The notes beneath the pieces are model-generated. The model was not told where the DNA came from, searched no databases, and worked only from the letters and a program-made list of their open reading frames with translations. The translations under genes and the position numbers were made by a program. A stretch of 62,294 nt of DNA. It comes from a virus. Positions 15,456 to 22,516 of the stretch are shown piece by piece. Numbering within the stretch: position 1 is the first letter of the stretch; each line of letters starts with the position of its first letter. Where the stretch lies: IMG/VR virus record IMGVR_UViG_3300003323_000251, positions 1 to 62,294 of that record; one strand, 5' to 3'.

Positions 15456-15979
15456 AGCATCCACCGTGCAAGCAAACACCGCACACCCAGATATGGGACA
15501 TGTTGGAGCGGCTTCGCGCCCTGCCCGACAAAGGCATGGAACACCCAGCTGATGATGCGGGCCTGGGCGCGTGGTGGATACATGCCCCCTGGATGAGCTG
15601 CGGCGCTTGGCATTGGCACTACGTGTCAGTAGTCCATTTGCGCGACCTGCCCGGGCAGAGCAAGCCCCCGAAGCGACTATTCCCGGAGGCCACGCACGAG
15701 GTAGTGGCGTTTGCCATCGATCCAGCCTGCCATATCGATCCCGAGGCGGACCAGCTCACGATGCCGAGATTCCTGGCCCCGATCTCAATCGGTCAGCAGT
15801 TCACCGCCGCGAATGATGCTGAGGCACTGGCCTTGATCGAGCGCTGCCTGGATCTGGTCGTGGCCGGCAACCTGACGGTGGAATCACATGACCGCTCGAC
15901 ATGGGCGCACCTGTTGCTGGAGTGTGAGGAATGCCGCAAGGGCCTTGCCCAAGGTGGAGGGCTCGACAATGCCAACTAA
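15452..15979 (+). CDS. hypothetical protein
   Basis: A 175-residue protein. It is rich in Trp, His and Cys at the N-terminus (LGAWWIHAPWMSCGAWHWHY), with a CEEC pair near the end. The central part looks like an alpha/beta fold. The residues could hold a metal, but no known motif is visible. Part of the accessory operon. Confidence 0.7.
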   Translation: MKHPPCKQTPHTQIWDMLERLRALPDKGMEHPADDAGLGAWWIHAPWMSCGAWHWHYVSVVHLRDLPGQSKPPKRLFPEATHEVVAFAIDPACHIDPEADQLTMPRFLAPISIGQQFTAANDAEALALIERCLDLVVAGNLTVESHDRSTWAHLLLECEECRKGLAQGGGLDNAN

Positions 15980-16445
15980 CTCGTTCGAGGTAGGTCAGGT
16001 CCTCATCTGCGTGAAGACCGACCACCGGCGCGGTGTCGAGCCATATCCCATCACGGTCAAGAAGATCGGCCGTAAGTGGGTGAACTACGAATCAAAGTAC
16101 GGCACAGGTCGATTCGACAAAGAGTCGATGGCGGTCGACGGCATGGGGTACAGCTCGCCCGGCCAGATTTACCTGTCGATGGAGGCTTACCAGTCCGAGC
16201 TGCATAGGACGGCTGCCATCAAGGAACTGCGCGCTCTGCTTGACTGGCGTTCGGGCATCGATTTACCCGAAACAGTGACCGTCCAGCGAGTCCGGCTGGT
16301 GCTGGAAATACTTAAAATCGGGAGCGGCCCGGATCCTCTGGAGGTGATCCAGAAGTTGCTGGCCGCGCTGCCGCAGGACGAACAGACCCTAGCCACCTAC
16401 CACGCACGGGAGGAGCTGGCCGCCGCGCGTCAGTTGTTCACATGA
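15969..16445 (+). CDS. hypothetical protein
   Basis: A 158-residue protein that overlaps the previous gene by 11 bases. The N-terminal half has strands like a small barrel (FEVGQVLICVKTD, PITVKKIGRKWVNYESKYGT); the C-terminal half is helical (VQRVRLVLEILKIGSG). The first part resembles small phage proteins with a KIGRKWV core. No function known. Confidence 0.7.
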   Translation: MPTNSFEVGQVLICVKTDHRRGVEPYPITVKKIGRKWVNYESKYGTGRFDKESMAVDGMGYSSPGQIYLSMEAYQSELHRTAAIKELRALLDWRSGIDLPETVTVQRVRLVLEILKIGSGPDPLEVIQKLLAALPQDEQTLATYHAREELAAARQLFT

Positions 16446-16738
16446 CGAAGATCGAGAAGGCCAAGCGCGACCTGGAGATCGCCTGCCTGGAGCGTCTGAC
16501 GACCGAACTCGAAGGCATCAGGGTGTCCCTATACAGGGACGGCGCCGGTGTGGACCTGGTGTTCACGGCCGAGGACGTGCAAAGAGCCGCCACGCGCCAG
16601 CTGACCGACCTGCGCGCAAAAAACAAGTGCGACGGGTTCAGGACCACGCTGGCCGGCGATGCGCTCTACTGCACGCTGGAGTCTGACCACGAGGGTCAGT
16701 GCCTGGCCGCCGATGGGCAGCAGTGGTGGCGAACGTGA
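16442..16738 (+). CDS. hypothetical protein
   Basis: A 98-residue protein with ATGA overlap at its start. Helical N-terminus and a C-terminal region with two cysteines and SDHEGQCLAADGQQWW. That pattern recalls small phage zinc-binding or fold-stabilised domains, but I cannot name it. Confidence 0.68.
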   Translation: MTKIEKAKRDLEIACLERLTTELEGIRVSLYRDGAGVDLVFTAEDVQRAATRQLTDLRAKNKCDGFRTTLAGDALYCTLESDHEGQCLAADGQQWWRT

Positions 16739-16998
16739 GCGCCGATACGCCCGAGGACCTGCGCAAGCAGTGGGAGAGCTGCAGAGGCTCGCAGAAAGGT
16801 CAGTACCGTCTGAGTCACGCCAAGGTGGGCGTGCTGCTCGCGCGCATCAGCGATTTAGAGGCAGACCTGGAGCGAGCCACCCAGCGCGACGAGCTGGTGG
16901 AGCGCGTCGAGACCCTGCAGACCGAGGTGGCGCACCTCCGCGAGGCGAACCAGGTCCTACAGCAGCGGGACGATTACGTGACGGGGTGCCTGGTATGA
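16735..16998 (+). CDS. small coiled-coil protein
   Basis: An 87-residue protein that starts at GTG 16735, overlapping the previous stop (GTGA). Residues 30-80 form a heptad-rich coiled coil (LLARISDLEADLERA, VERVETLQTEVAHLREANQV). It probably dimerises. Function unknown. Confidence 0.65.
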   Translation: MSADTPEDLRKQWESCRGSQKGQYRLSHAKVGVLLARISDLEADLERATQRDELVERVETLQTEVAHLREANQVLQQRDDYVTGCLV

Positions 16999-17249
16999 CG
17001 ATCCTCACCAGGGCACAGCTGTATTGCGATGTCGGCCTGAGGTGCAACAAGCAGATCGTGAAGACGATCGAGGGACCCGGCGCTGCTCAGCAGATACGCA
17101 CATGGGCCAAAGCACGAGGATGGGGAAGCTGGGGACAGCGTGATGCGTGCCCGGAGTGCTGGAAGGAGATGCACCGATCAGGAAACGTGGAACCCCGCGA
17201 CCTGGATGAAGAGGTGCAGGCCGGGATAGACGGGGAGCGCGGAGGATGA
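16995..17249 (+). CDS. small cysteine protein
   Basis: An 84-residue protein that starts in an ATGA overlap. Cysteines occur in LYCDVGLRCNKQ and ACPECWKEMH, a likely CxxxxxC...CxxC zinc site. Between them lies an aromatic, glycine-rich stretch. Unknown role. Confidence 0.66.
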   Translation: MTILTRAQLYCDVGLRCNKQIVKTIEGPGAAQQIRTWAKARGWGSWGQRDACPECWKEMHRSGNVEPRDLDEEVQAGIDGERGG

Positions 17250-17380
17250 ACCGCGCACAGTGGGAAGCGTGGAAGACACGCCACCGCCGATGGTGGGACT
17301 TCCTCACGACCCCAGTGCTGGTCATTGCCATAGTGGTCATCAATGCGCTGATTTGGGTTCGAAGATTGAGACGTTTGTAG
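17246..17380 (+). CDS. tiny single-pass membrane protein
   Basis: A 44-residue protein, too short for usual calls. It starts MNRAQWEAWKTRHRRWWDFL, then one membrane helix (TPVLVIAIVVINALIWV) and a basic end RRLRRL. GGAGG lies just upstream and the start is an ATGA overlap. Basic flanks on both sides of the helix leave topology open. One of several tiny membrane proteins in this region. Confidence 0.68.
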   Translation: MNRAQWEAWKTRHRRWWDFLTTPVLVIAIVVINALIWVRRLRRL

Positions 17381-17412
17381 AGAACAGCCCCTTACCAGGG
17401 AGAAATTGCACG

Positions 17413-17970
17413 ATGTTGGGCAATCGCAGATTGAGTCTGATAGCTCTGGCCCTGATGGGTGCGACCGCTTCATTGGATGCGCCGACCCGGCAGAAGCCGG
17501 TTGCCACTGAGCCGCTGAATCGCGCGCCGGAGCCGGAACCGTCGCCGCAGAAGAGGGGCAAGCCAGTGCTGGATCTGTATGGCCGCCCGGTCCGCGCGCT
17601 GTCGTACGCGCCGGTGAAACTTCCGAAGCCGCAGCCAAAGAGCAATCACGGGGCAGCAGATCGGCGCCGCAAGCGCATGGTGTCCACGGTCATGAAGCAC
17701 GCCATACCCACGCCCGCCGGATGGCGACTCGGGGATGAGGAGCGCGCACGGCTTGTGAAGGCAGGGTTCAGCGATGAATTCATTGACGCCACGCTGGCCG
17801 CGGCGACACCGGAATCGATGATCCTCGGCGAGAAAGGCGGCTACGCAGTGGTGGATGATTGCGGCCCAGTGCCAGATGAGGCATGGGATCTGCTGTCGAA
17901 GGCGTCGAGCGCCGCAGATTCTTGCGAGGCGCCCCGAGCGGATAGACAGAAAATTGCGCAGGAGAGCTAA
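17413..17970 (+). CDS. hypothetical exported or membrane-anchored protein
   Basis: A 185-residue protein that starts at ATG 17413. The N-terminus MLGNRRLSLIALALMGATAS looks like a Sec-type signal (basic, then hydrophobic), with possible cleavage near ATA-S. A Pro-rich linker follows, then a basic and an alpha/beta C-terminal part. AGGGAG lies about 11 bases upstream, longer than usual. Unknown family. Confidence 0.6.
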   Translation: MLGNRRLSLIALALMGATASLDAPTRQKPVATEPLNRAPEPEPSPQKRGKPVLDLYGRPVRALSYAPVKLPKPQPKSNHGAADRRRKRMVSTVMKHAIPTPAGWRLGDEERARLVKAGFSDEFIDATLAAATPESMILGEKGGYAVVDDCGPVPDEAWDLLSKASSAADSCEAPRADRQKIAQES

Positions 17971-17982
17971 GGGGACATCGAA

Positions 17983-18228
17983 ATGAACATTTTGTTGCTT
18001 GCGGCCATGGCCTACCTGGGCTGGGGCATGGGCGTTCTAATCCGCGCCGGGTTCGTTGGTATCTTCAATCGCGCACGAGCCGAAACCCTTTCAAACACCA
18101 AAGGCAAAGCACACCAGTGCTTTTTGCTGATCTTCATCATCATCGCGATGGTCTGGTGCTGGCTGACATGGCCACTGATCCTGGCGCTGTACCAACGCGA
18201 TCGAATCAACCAGCGCGAGGAAGTCTAG
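17983..18228 (+). CDS. small membrane protein, two helices
   Basis: An 81-residue protein with two hydrophobic segments (NILLLAAMAYLGWGMGVLI and CFLLIFIIIAMVWCWLTWPL) joined by a basic loop. Its ribosome site TAAGGGGAC uses the stop codon of the gene before. Unknown function; a holin-like or exclusion role is possible, but it lies far from the lysis genes. Confidence 0.7.
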   Translation: MNILLLAAMAYLGWGMGVLIRAGFVGIFNRARAETLSNTKGKAHQCFLLIFIIIAMVWCWLTWPLILALYQRDRINQREEV

Positions 18229-18462
18229 ATGGACTCCTCGCATGGCGACCCGCTGGCCTGGCTGCATCACTTCAGCCGCAGCGTGATCAACGACACCGTG
18301 GCCCATATCGGGCAAGGGAGTGGGTATGCAGCACTACATCCATGTGCATTCGAAGCCGAACCGGGCAGCACGTCGGCGCCAACGCCACCTGATCGTCCAC
18401 CAGCCAAAGAGACCGCCACCACCGCCGAAGCCACTACCAACCCCCGACCTCCCCATCCCTGA
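18229..18462 (+). CDS. possible small protein overlapping the sigma factor gene
   Basis: A 77-residue frame with GAGGAAG before the ATG, adjacent to the previous stop. The N-terminal half (DPLAWLHHFSRSVINDTV) looks genuine; the rest is Pro/Thr-rich and overlaps the next gene by 137 bases, in a region where that gene also encodes a proline-rich linker. It may be real with an overprinted tail. Confidence 0.5.
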   Translation: MDSSHGDPLAWLHHFSRSVINDTVAHIGQGSGYAALHPCAFEAEPGSTSAPTPPDRPPAKETATTAEATTNPRPPHP

Positions 18463-19090
18463 AGCCCCTGTAATCGTCCAAGCGCCACCGATCGCAGTCC
18501 TAGCTGAGGAACCGGCGCCACCGTCTCCGTCCCCACCTGAGATCGAACAGACCACGCCCGAGCCCGCGCCCACCGGCTGTGCGGTCACTCAGGCCCAGCT
18601 GGTCGCGTGGTTCAACAAATGGCGCAAGCCAATGCGCAGCTGGTTCCGCAATAGAGCCGGTGTGCCACCCGGGGACATCGACGACCTGGCGCAAGAGGTG
18701 TTTCTGCGGCTACTCCGCTACGGCACCGACAAGCTGGTGGAGAACCCCCAAGGCTATCTATTCAGAATCGCCAGCAACGTCGCCAACGAATGGCGCGAGC
18801 GAGCGAGGAACGCAAAGCCACACGACGCCGAATGGCTGGACGACCTGGTGATCGAGAGCGAGGCGCAGCCCGAAGAGATCCTGATGCGCGAGGACAATGT
18901 GCGAGCGGTGCAAGATGCGCTGGATCGATTGCCTCCCCGAGCGCGCATGCTCGTCATTCAGCACTCCAAGGGAGAGGGAACGTACAAGCAGATGGCCAAG
19001 GAGCACGGCTTGACGTATCGCGTGGTGCTGCGTGATCTGACGCGGGCGTACAGTTCGCTCCGTCTCAGGTTTCACGAAGAGATGGACTGA
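18326..19090 (+). CDS. ECF-type sigma-70 family RNA polymerase sigma factor
   Basis: A 254-residue protein. AAGGGAG six bases upstream selects the ATG at 18326. Residues 1-85 are Pro-rich and unlike known sigma factors. Region 2 is at about 95-165: DIDDLAQEVFLRLLRY, then NPQGYLFRIASNVANEWRER, the classic core-binding and -10 element. Region 4 is at about 195-250: ALDRLPPRARMLVIQHSKGE with a helix-turn-helix KQMAKEHGLTYRVVLRDLTR. Region 3 is absent, as in ECF factors. It would steer host RNA polymerase to phage promoters, most likely the late genes. No anti-sigma gene is obvious. Confidence 0.86.
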   Translation: MQHYIHVHSKPNRAARRRQRHLIVHQPKRPPPPPKPLPTPDLPIPEAPVIVQAPPIAVLAEEPAPPSPSPPEIEQTTPEPAPTGCAVTQAQLVAWFNKWRKPMRSWFRNRAGVPPGDIDDLAQEVFLRLLRYGTDKLVENPQGYLFRIASNVANEWRERARNAKPHDAEWLDDLVIESEAQPEEILMREDNVRAVQDALDRLPPRARMLVIQHSKGEGTYKQMAKEHGLTYRVVLRDLTRAYSSLRLRFHEEMD

Positions 19091-19296
19091 TGCGTACCTT
19101 CCAGCAGATGTCGGATGAGGCGTATGCGATGCGCCGCAGATTGCTGCTAGATCGGAAGAATCCCGACGAGGCAGAATTCACCGCAACCAGGAAGGAGATG
19201 CGGTTGATGGGCAAGAGGCCCTGGCGAGACGAACCACAAACCACATACGGCGACCGCATCTGGGGCTTGAAGCTGGTGCTGGTTCCTGGAGATTGA
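19090..19296 (+). CDS. hypothetical small protein
   Basis: A 68-residue protein with a TGATG overlap after the sigma factor. It is rich in Met and Arg (MSDEAYAMRRRLLLDRKNPD) and ends in GDRIWGLKLVLVPGD. No family recognised; coupling suggests expression with the sigma factor. Confidence 0.66.
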   Translation: MRTFQQMSDEAYAMRRRLLLDRKNPDEAEFTATRKEMRLMGKRPWRDEPQTTYGDRIWGLKLVLVPGD

Positions 19297-19297
19297 C

Positions 19298-19429
19298 GTG
19301 ACAGAAGCATGCAGTGATGCGTGGTCATGGGCTGAGACGGTAGCTGTGCTCGGTCTGTGCGCCATGGTGGTGGGGGTTTGCTGGGCTTATGCCTGGGCGA
19401 CGACATACAGCAATTCAGACGAGAAATAA
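19298..19429 (+). CDS. tiny single-pass membrane protein
   Basis: A 43-residue protein that starts at GTG 19298, with GGAG upstream. One hydrophobic helix (WAETVAVLGLCAMVVGVCWA) and a short polar tail. It directly precedes the TatA-like gene and its stop codon forms part of that gene's ribosome site (TAAGGGGAC). It might work with the Tat-like protein, but no TatB or TatC feature is visible. Confidence 0.62.
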   Translation: MTEACSDAWSWAETVAVLGLCAMVVGVCWAYAWATTYSNSDEK

Positions 19430-19441
19430 GGGGACAATGAC

Positions 19442-19597
19442 ATGGGCGGAATCGGTGGGAAGGAGCTGCTGATCATTCTGCTGATCGCGGCGGTGATCTT
19501 TGGGGCCAAGCGCGTACGCGAGCTGGGCGAGGGCATGGGGCAGTCCGTGCGCGACTTCCGAAAGTCCCTGCGGGACGACAAGGACGGGCAGTCATGA
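19442..19597 (+). CDS. TatA/E-like twin-arginine translocase protein
   Basis: A 51-residue protein. It starts MGGIGGKELL like E. coli TatA (MGGISIWQLL), has a polar Glu at residue 8, one membrane helix (9-20), and F20-G21 at exactly the invariant hinge positions of TatA. An amphipathic helix follows (KRVRELGEGMGQSVRDFRKS) and then a short Asp/Lys tail, much shorter than the host-type tail of E. coli TatA. TatA oligomers form the translocation element for folded proteins. The downstream gene at 19989 carries a twin-arginine signal. The GC-rich codon use is like that of its neighbours. Family match is strong; phage function is inferred. Confidence 0.8.
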   Translation: MGGIGGKELLIILLIAAVIFGAKRVRELGEGMGQSVRDFRKSLRDDKDGQS

Positions 19598-19992
19598 TTC
19601 ACGAGAGAGTGGTGAAGCGATTCCGATCCAGTTGTACCTGCGGCGGGTACGCGTGGGCCATGAACGGCCGCAATCCGATGCGCCCGCATATGAGCTGGTG
19701 CCCGCAGTATTCTGAATACAACGAATGGGCGGATGCGATGGGCGAAGAATTCGTCCGCAATCCTCGCGGTACCGCCATCGAAGGTAGGCTGGACATGAAC
19801 CTTCATGCGCGGGTGAGCGCTGCTGTAGCGGACGCTGGCATAGCCAATGATGGCTGGAACGCGCGATTCCGCGCCGCGCTGGAGAAGCAAGGGCTACGGT
19901 TGGTAGAGCCTAAGCACTGGATTCGAGCCCCGGATCCAGTGCAGAGGGGCCTGGATGCGTGGTCCGCGGGCAGTATGCTGGTGATGAAATGA
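19594..19992 (+). CDS. hypothetical protein between TatA-like and Tat-signal genes
   Basis: A 132-residue protein joined to both neighbours by ATGA overlaps. Cysteines at SSCTCGGYAW and SWCPQY could bind a metal. The C-terminal half is helical (FRAALEKQGLRLVEPKHW). It has no signal peptide. Its tight place suggests joint expression with the Tat-like pair; an assembly partner is possible but unproven. Confidence 0.68.
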   Translation: MIHERVVKRFRSSCTCGGYAWAMNGRNPMRPHMSWCPQYSEYNEWADAMGEEFVRNPRGTAIEGRLDMNLHARVSAAVADAGIANDGWNARFRAALEKQGLRLVEPKHWIRAPDPVQRGLDAWSAGSMLVMK

Positions 19993-20588
19993 ACACCAGC
20001 CGTCGTGGATTCCTGAAGCTGATGACCGCCACGATCGCCACGCCGGTGATCGCCAAGCTGTCGATCGCCTCGCAGCTGGACGAGGGCCTGGTACTGCCCG
20101 ACAAGATCGAGGCCGTCCAGGTAATCGAGCCAAAGATCATTCAAAGCGGCGCCGCCAGCTACGCGCGAGCCAACCGCATCTACTGCATGCCCGGCATGGT
20201 CGGCCAGCTGAGTGATCACATCAAAGCCGCCGCCATGGGCGCTCTGCCTGGAGGCACGCACTTCCAGGTCCGAGCGGTGCCCATGACTGGCGCCGATCTC
20301 GGGCGAGCACGCGTCCGTCGCGGCCCTGCCGGTGTGGCGCTGATGTGGATCACCGAGTCTGACGTGACGCCGACGGACGGCGAGTACGAGCTGGTGGGCA
20401 GCTTTATGGTGCCGAAGCGTGAGGAGGTCGTGCTGGTGCCCGCGCACCCCAACAGCGTGGCCGCGCGAGTGGCGCGAGGCGAGAGCATCGACGACATCGC
20501 CACACAGCTGAGCACACCACCCGAGCCGCAGAAGCGCAGCGTGTTGGATTGGCTGCTGAAGGGCGGCCCATGGCGGGCAAAGGCATGA
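19989..20588 (+). CDS. protein with twin-arginine (Tat) signal peptide
   Basis: A 199-residue protein. Residues 4-10 are SRRGFLK, a perfect (S/T)RRxFLK twin-arginine motif, followed by a moderately hydrophobic stretch (LMTATIATPVIAKLSIA), as in Tat substrates. A clear AxA cleavage site is not obvious, so it may stay anchored. The mature part has beta-rich segments (HFQVRAVPMTGADLGRARV, GVALMWITESDV) and a C-terminal KRSVLDWLLKGG amphipathic helix. Family unknown. With the TatA-like gene two positions upstream, it is the likely export client. Confidence 0.75.
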   Translation: MNTSRRGFLKLMTATIATPVIAKLSIASQLDEGLVLPDKIEAVQVIEPKIIQSGAASYARANRIYCMPGMVGQLSDHIKAAAMGALPGGTHFQVRAVPMTGADLGRARVRRGPAGVALMWITESDVTPTDGEYELVGSFMVPKREEVVLVPAHPNSVAARVARGESIDDIATQLSTPPEPQKRSVLDWLLKGGPWRAKA

Positions 20589-20716
20589 GCCACGTATGCA
20601 AGCCGCGGTGGTACTTCAAGCGAGGTCCGCTAGGAGTGCGCGTGCGTAGCGCCGTCGCGTCGCCCTGGTGGCGTTGCCGCTGCGGCCAGTTCTACATCGG
20701 ACCAGGTAACCCATGA
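20585..20716 (+). CDS. tiny basic cysteine protein
   Basis: A 43-residue protein, ATGA overlaps at both ends. Basic, Trp-rich, with three cysteines (HVCKPRW, WWRCRCGQFYIG). It could hold one zinc. Unknown function. Confidence 0.58.
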   Translation: MSHVCKPRWYFKRGPLGVRVRSAVASPWWRCRCGQFYIGPGNP

Positions 20717-21093
20717 GCAAGCTCAAACTGTCGGACTTCCCCATGATCCACATCCCGGTGAAGGATCGAGCGGTGCAGCCCACCGGCTGGAAGCCCGTGG
20801 GCCCGGAAATGATCAACCCCGAGGTCGTGGTGGTGAAGGCGGGAACGCCGATTTGCTGTCCAAAGTGTGGCGATCGCATCGGCGTGCTCGGCGCTGATCT
20901 GTACTCGGGCATGCGAGTGCGGGCCGACATGATCGAGTTCGCCCAGGGACAGAAGAAGCACAAGGACCAAAAAGCCGAGTGCACCCGCTGCCAGGCGCCC
21001 TACATGGTTCACCACATTCGCGTGAAGTCCGGGAAGCGATCACTGACCACCACGGTGTACGTGGAGATGCACGGGCAGCGCCGATGGATCTGA
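20713..21093 (+). CDS. zinc-ribbon protein
   Basis: A 126-residue protein. A CCPKCGDRIG knuckle and a CTRCQAPYMVHH knuckle some 50 residues apart form a typical zinc ribbon, and the end is basic (KSGKRSLTTTVYVEM). Probably binds nucleic acid or a protein partner. Start is an ATGA overlap. Confidence 0.74.
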   Translation: MSKLKLSDFPMIHIPVKDRAVQPTGWKPVGPEMINPEVVVVKAGTPICCPKCGDRIGVLGADLYSGMRVRADMIEFAQGQKKHKDQKAECTRCQAPYMVHHIRVKSGKRSLTTTVYVEMHGQRRWI

Positions 21094-21254
21094 GGCCCAA
21101 ACAGCGCTGGCGCTACAACTGGACCATCAAGGCATGGGTCTGGTCTGACGAGCGCAGCTGGATGTTTTGCTTCCCTGGCGACTTCGGCTGGCAGATTACG
21201 GGCCATTCTGAGATTGGCCCGTACTGCCGACTGCTCAGACCACAAATCGCATAA
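21084..21254 (+). CDS. small Trp-rich protein
   Basis: A 56-residue protein that overlaps the previous gene by 10 bases. It is aromatic (RWRYNWTIKAWVWSDERSWM) with a GDFGWQITG turn. It looks like a compact beta domain. Unknown function, weak ribosome site. Confidence 0.55.
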   Translation: MDLRPKQRWRYNWTIKAWVWSDERSWMFCFPGDFGWQITGHSEIGPYCRLLRPQIA

Positions 21255-21289
21255 TCCATTGCGCAATACGATGCCTTTGGGGTTAAGAT

Positions 21290-21306
21290 CGCATACGGAG
21301 CATGCG
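21290..21306. promoter_or_regulatory. palindromic operator site 4
   Basis: CGCATA-cggag-CATGCG, the same palindrome with one mismatch. It lies 43 bases upstream of the KTSC gene, just after a TTAAGAT stretch that could be a -10 box. A more broken copy may lie at 21248. Confidence 0.68.
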
Positions 21307-21348
21307 CTACAGCAGCGCTGCCCGTTCACAACAACCTGAGGTATTCCT

Positions 21349-21621
21349 ATGCCAATCGAACGCAAGCCGGTCGACTCATCACAGATCCACAATGTGGGGT
21401 ACGACCCTGACACCAAGACGATGGAGATTCAGTTCAAGAACCGCGACGGCGCGCCCGGGAGCGTGTACAGCTACGCCAACGTGGAGCAGGCCGTGGCCGA
21501 CGATTTCTTCCGCGAGAAGGATGAGAACGGCGAGAAATGGTCAGTGGGCCGTCACTTCGGACGCACGCTGAAGGCGGATCCGAAGAAGTATCCGTACACC
21601 AAGTTGCCCCCGAAACAATAG
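21349..21621 (+). CDS. KTSC domain protein
   Basis: A 90-residue protein. It matches the KTSC domain: KPVDSSQIHNVGYDPDTKTM, then a Y-S-Y strand, and SVGRHFGRTLK before the end. KTSC domains occur alone in phages or fused to lysyl-tRNA synthetase; RNA binding has been suggested by others. It is first after operator 4, so it belongs to the repressed set. GAGG precedes the ATG. Confidence 0.84.
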   Translation: MPIERKPVDSSQIHNVGYDPDTKTMEIQFKNRDGAPGSVYSYANVEQAVADDFFREKDENGEKWSVGRHFGRTLKADPKKYPYTKLPPKQ

Positions 21622-21724
21622 TAAGGGGACCCGGCCGGGGGTGCGGAATGCTGGCCCCGGATGCCTCGCGCCACGTTTTTCCCCCTGAAAAGACGAGGGC
21701 ATTCCCCGGCACGGGTTTTAACAA
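21622..21724. other. intergenic leader with GC hairpins
   Basis: About 100 bases without a gene. CCGGGG (21635-21640) can pair with CCCCGG (21655-21660), and GGAATGC can pair with a distal GCATTCC near 21700, so the RNA should fold. A TTTTT run lies at 21676-21680. It may be a terminator after the KTSC gene or a structured leader. Confidence 0.4.
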
Positions 21725-21862
21725 ATGGACGACACCGAATTGATGGAAGAGATCCATAGCGAGCTGGAGGAGCGAAGCGCTCGATTCAGCAAGATCGGCA
21801 CCGGTTTGCTGATGCTCGCGATCGTGGGACTGTGGTGCGCCTCTCAGGCGATAGTCCCATGA
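21725..21862 (+). CDS. tiny single-pass membrane protein
   Basis: A 45-residue protein: acidic N-terminus (MDDTELMEEIHSELEERSAR), then a membrane helix (IGTGLLMLAIVGLWCASQAI). Ribosome site is weak. Its stop overlaps the next start (ATGA). Unknown role. Confidence 0.58.
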   Translation: MDDTELMEEIHSELEERSARFSKIGTGLLMLAIVGLWCASQAIVP

Positions 21863-22215
21863 AGCCTGGCAGTCGCGTGGTTCACGTCTTCCTGACCAAG
21901 CGACCGATAGATTCGCAGGAATGGCCGGCGGTGTACTCCGAACTGGAGAATCAAACCACCACCGGCCGCGAGCGCGCCGAAGCCGCATACGGCCGGTGCT
22001 CACCGGTGATCACTCTGGACTTCGACGCCGAGCTGGCCACATCCGATGAGCGCAATCGGCTAGTGGAAGCTGTTGCGGCTGTCCGCCGCGATCACGATGC
22101 ATTCGAGCAAATGAACGATGGCAGCGCGCCCCGCAGAGCGCTTGAAGCGCACCAACAACGCGGAGCGCTGCTGGAAGTGATCGAGGGGTTACTGAACGGG
22201 AGCCTGCGACTATGA
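21859..22215 (+). CDS. hypothetical protein
   Basis: A 118-residue protein with ATGA overlaps at both ends. Mixed alpha/beta N-terminus (RVVHVFLTKRPIDSQEWPAV) and a helical C-terminus (RNRLVEAVAAVRRDHDAFEQ). No family recognised. Confidence 0.66.
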   Translation: MKPGSRVVHVFLTKRPIDSQEWPAVYSELENQTTTGRERAEAAYGRCSPVITLDFDAELATSDERNRLVEAVAAVRRDHDAFEQMNDGSAPRRALEAHQQRGALLEVIEGLLNGSLRL

Positions 22216-22361
22216 AGCGACGGCACAAGCTACGCGTCGATGCCCTGGGCGTAGGTATATCCATTGCGGCCATGATTGTTGCCGTTGCAATAATCGTAAT
22301 TGGCGGCAAGGTGAGCGAGCACCACGCCATCAGCAAATCACACGAGGTGACCGAGCGATGA
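22212..22361 (+). CDS. tiny single-pass membrane protein
   Basis: A 49-residue protein: basic start (MKRRHKLRVDALG), one membrane helix (ISIAAMIVAVAIIVIGG) and a polar end. ATGA overlaps at both ends. The positive N-terminus predicts it inside the cell. Confidence 0.62.
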   Translation: MKRRHKLRVDALGVGISIAAMIVAVAIIVIGGKVSEHHAISKSHEVTER

Positions 22362-22516
22362 GAGAGACACTCTGGTACGGATCAGCGGTCGCGATCGGCA
22401 CGCTGGCCGCGATCCTGTGGGGAATGGTCCGCAAGCGCCGAATCAAACGGCAGGATCACGACCGCCTGATGACGAAAGATGAATACGATCGACGCAACAA
22501 CGGACGCACACCATGA
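22358..22516 (+). CDS. tiny single-pass membrane protein
   Basis: A 52-residue protein: short start, one membrane helix (YGSAVAIGTLAAILWGMV), then a very basic tail (RKRRIKRQDHDR). ATGA overlaps at both ends. The basic tail should stay inside, giving N-out topology, opposite to the gene before. Confidence 0.62.
   Translation: MRETLWYGSAVAIGTLAAILWGMVRKRRIKRQDHDRLMTKDEYDRRNNGRTP

Noticed and set aside
21248-21264. CGCATAATCCATTGCGC as another operator
   Set aside because: Only outer CGCA/TGCG arms match and the spacing differs from the six good sites; I count it as a possible decayed copy only.
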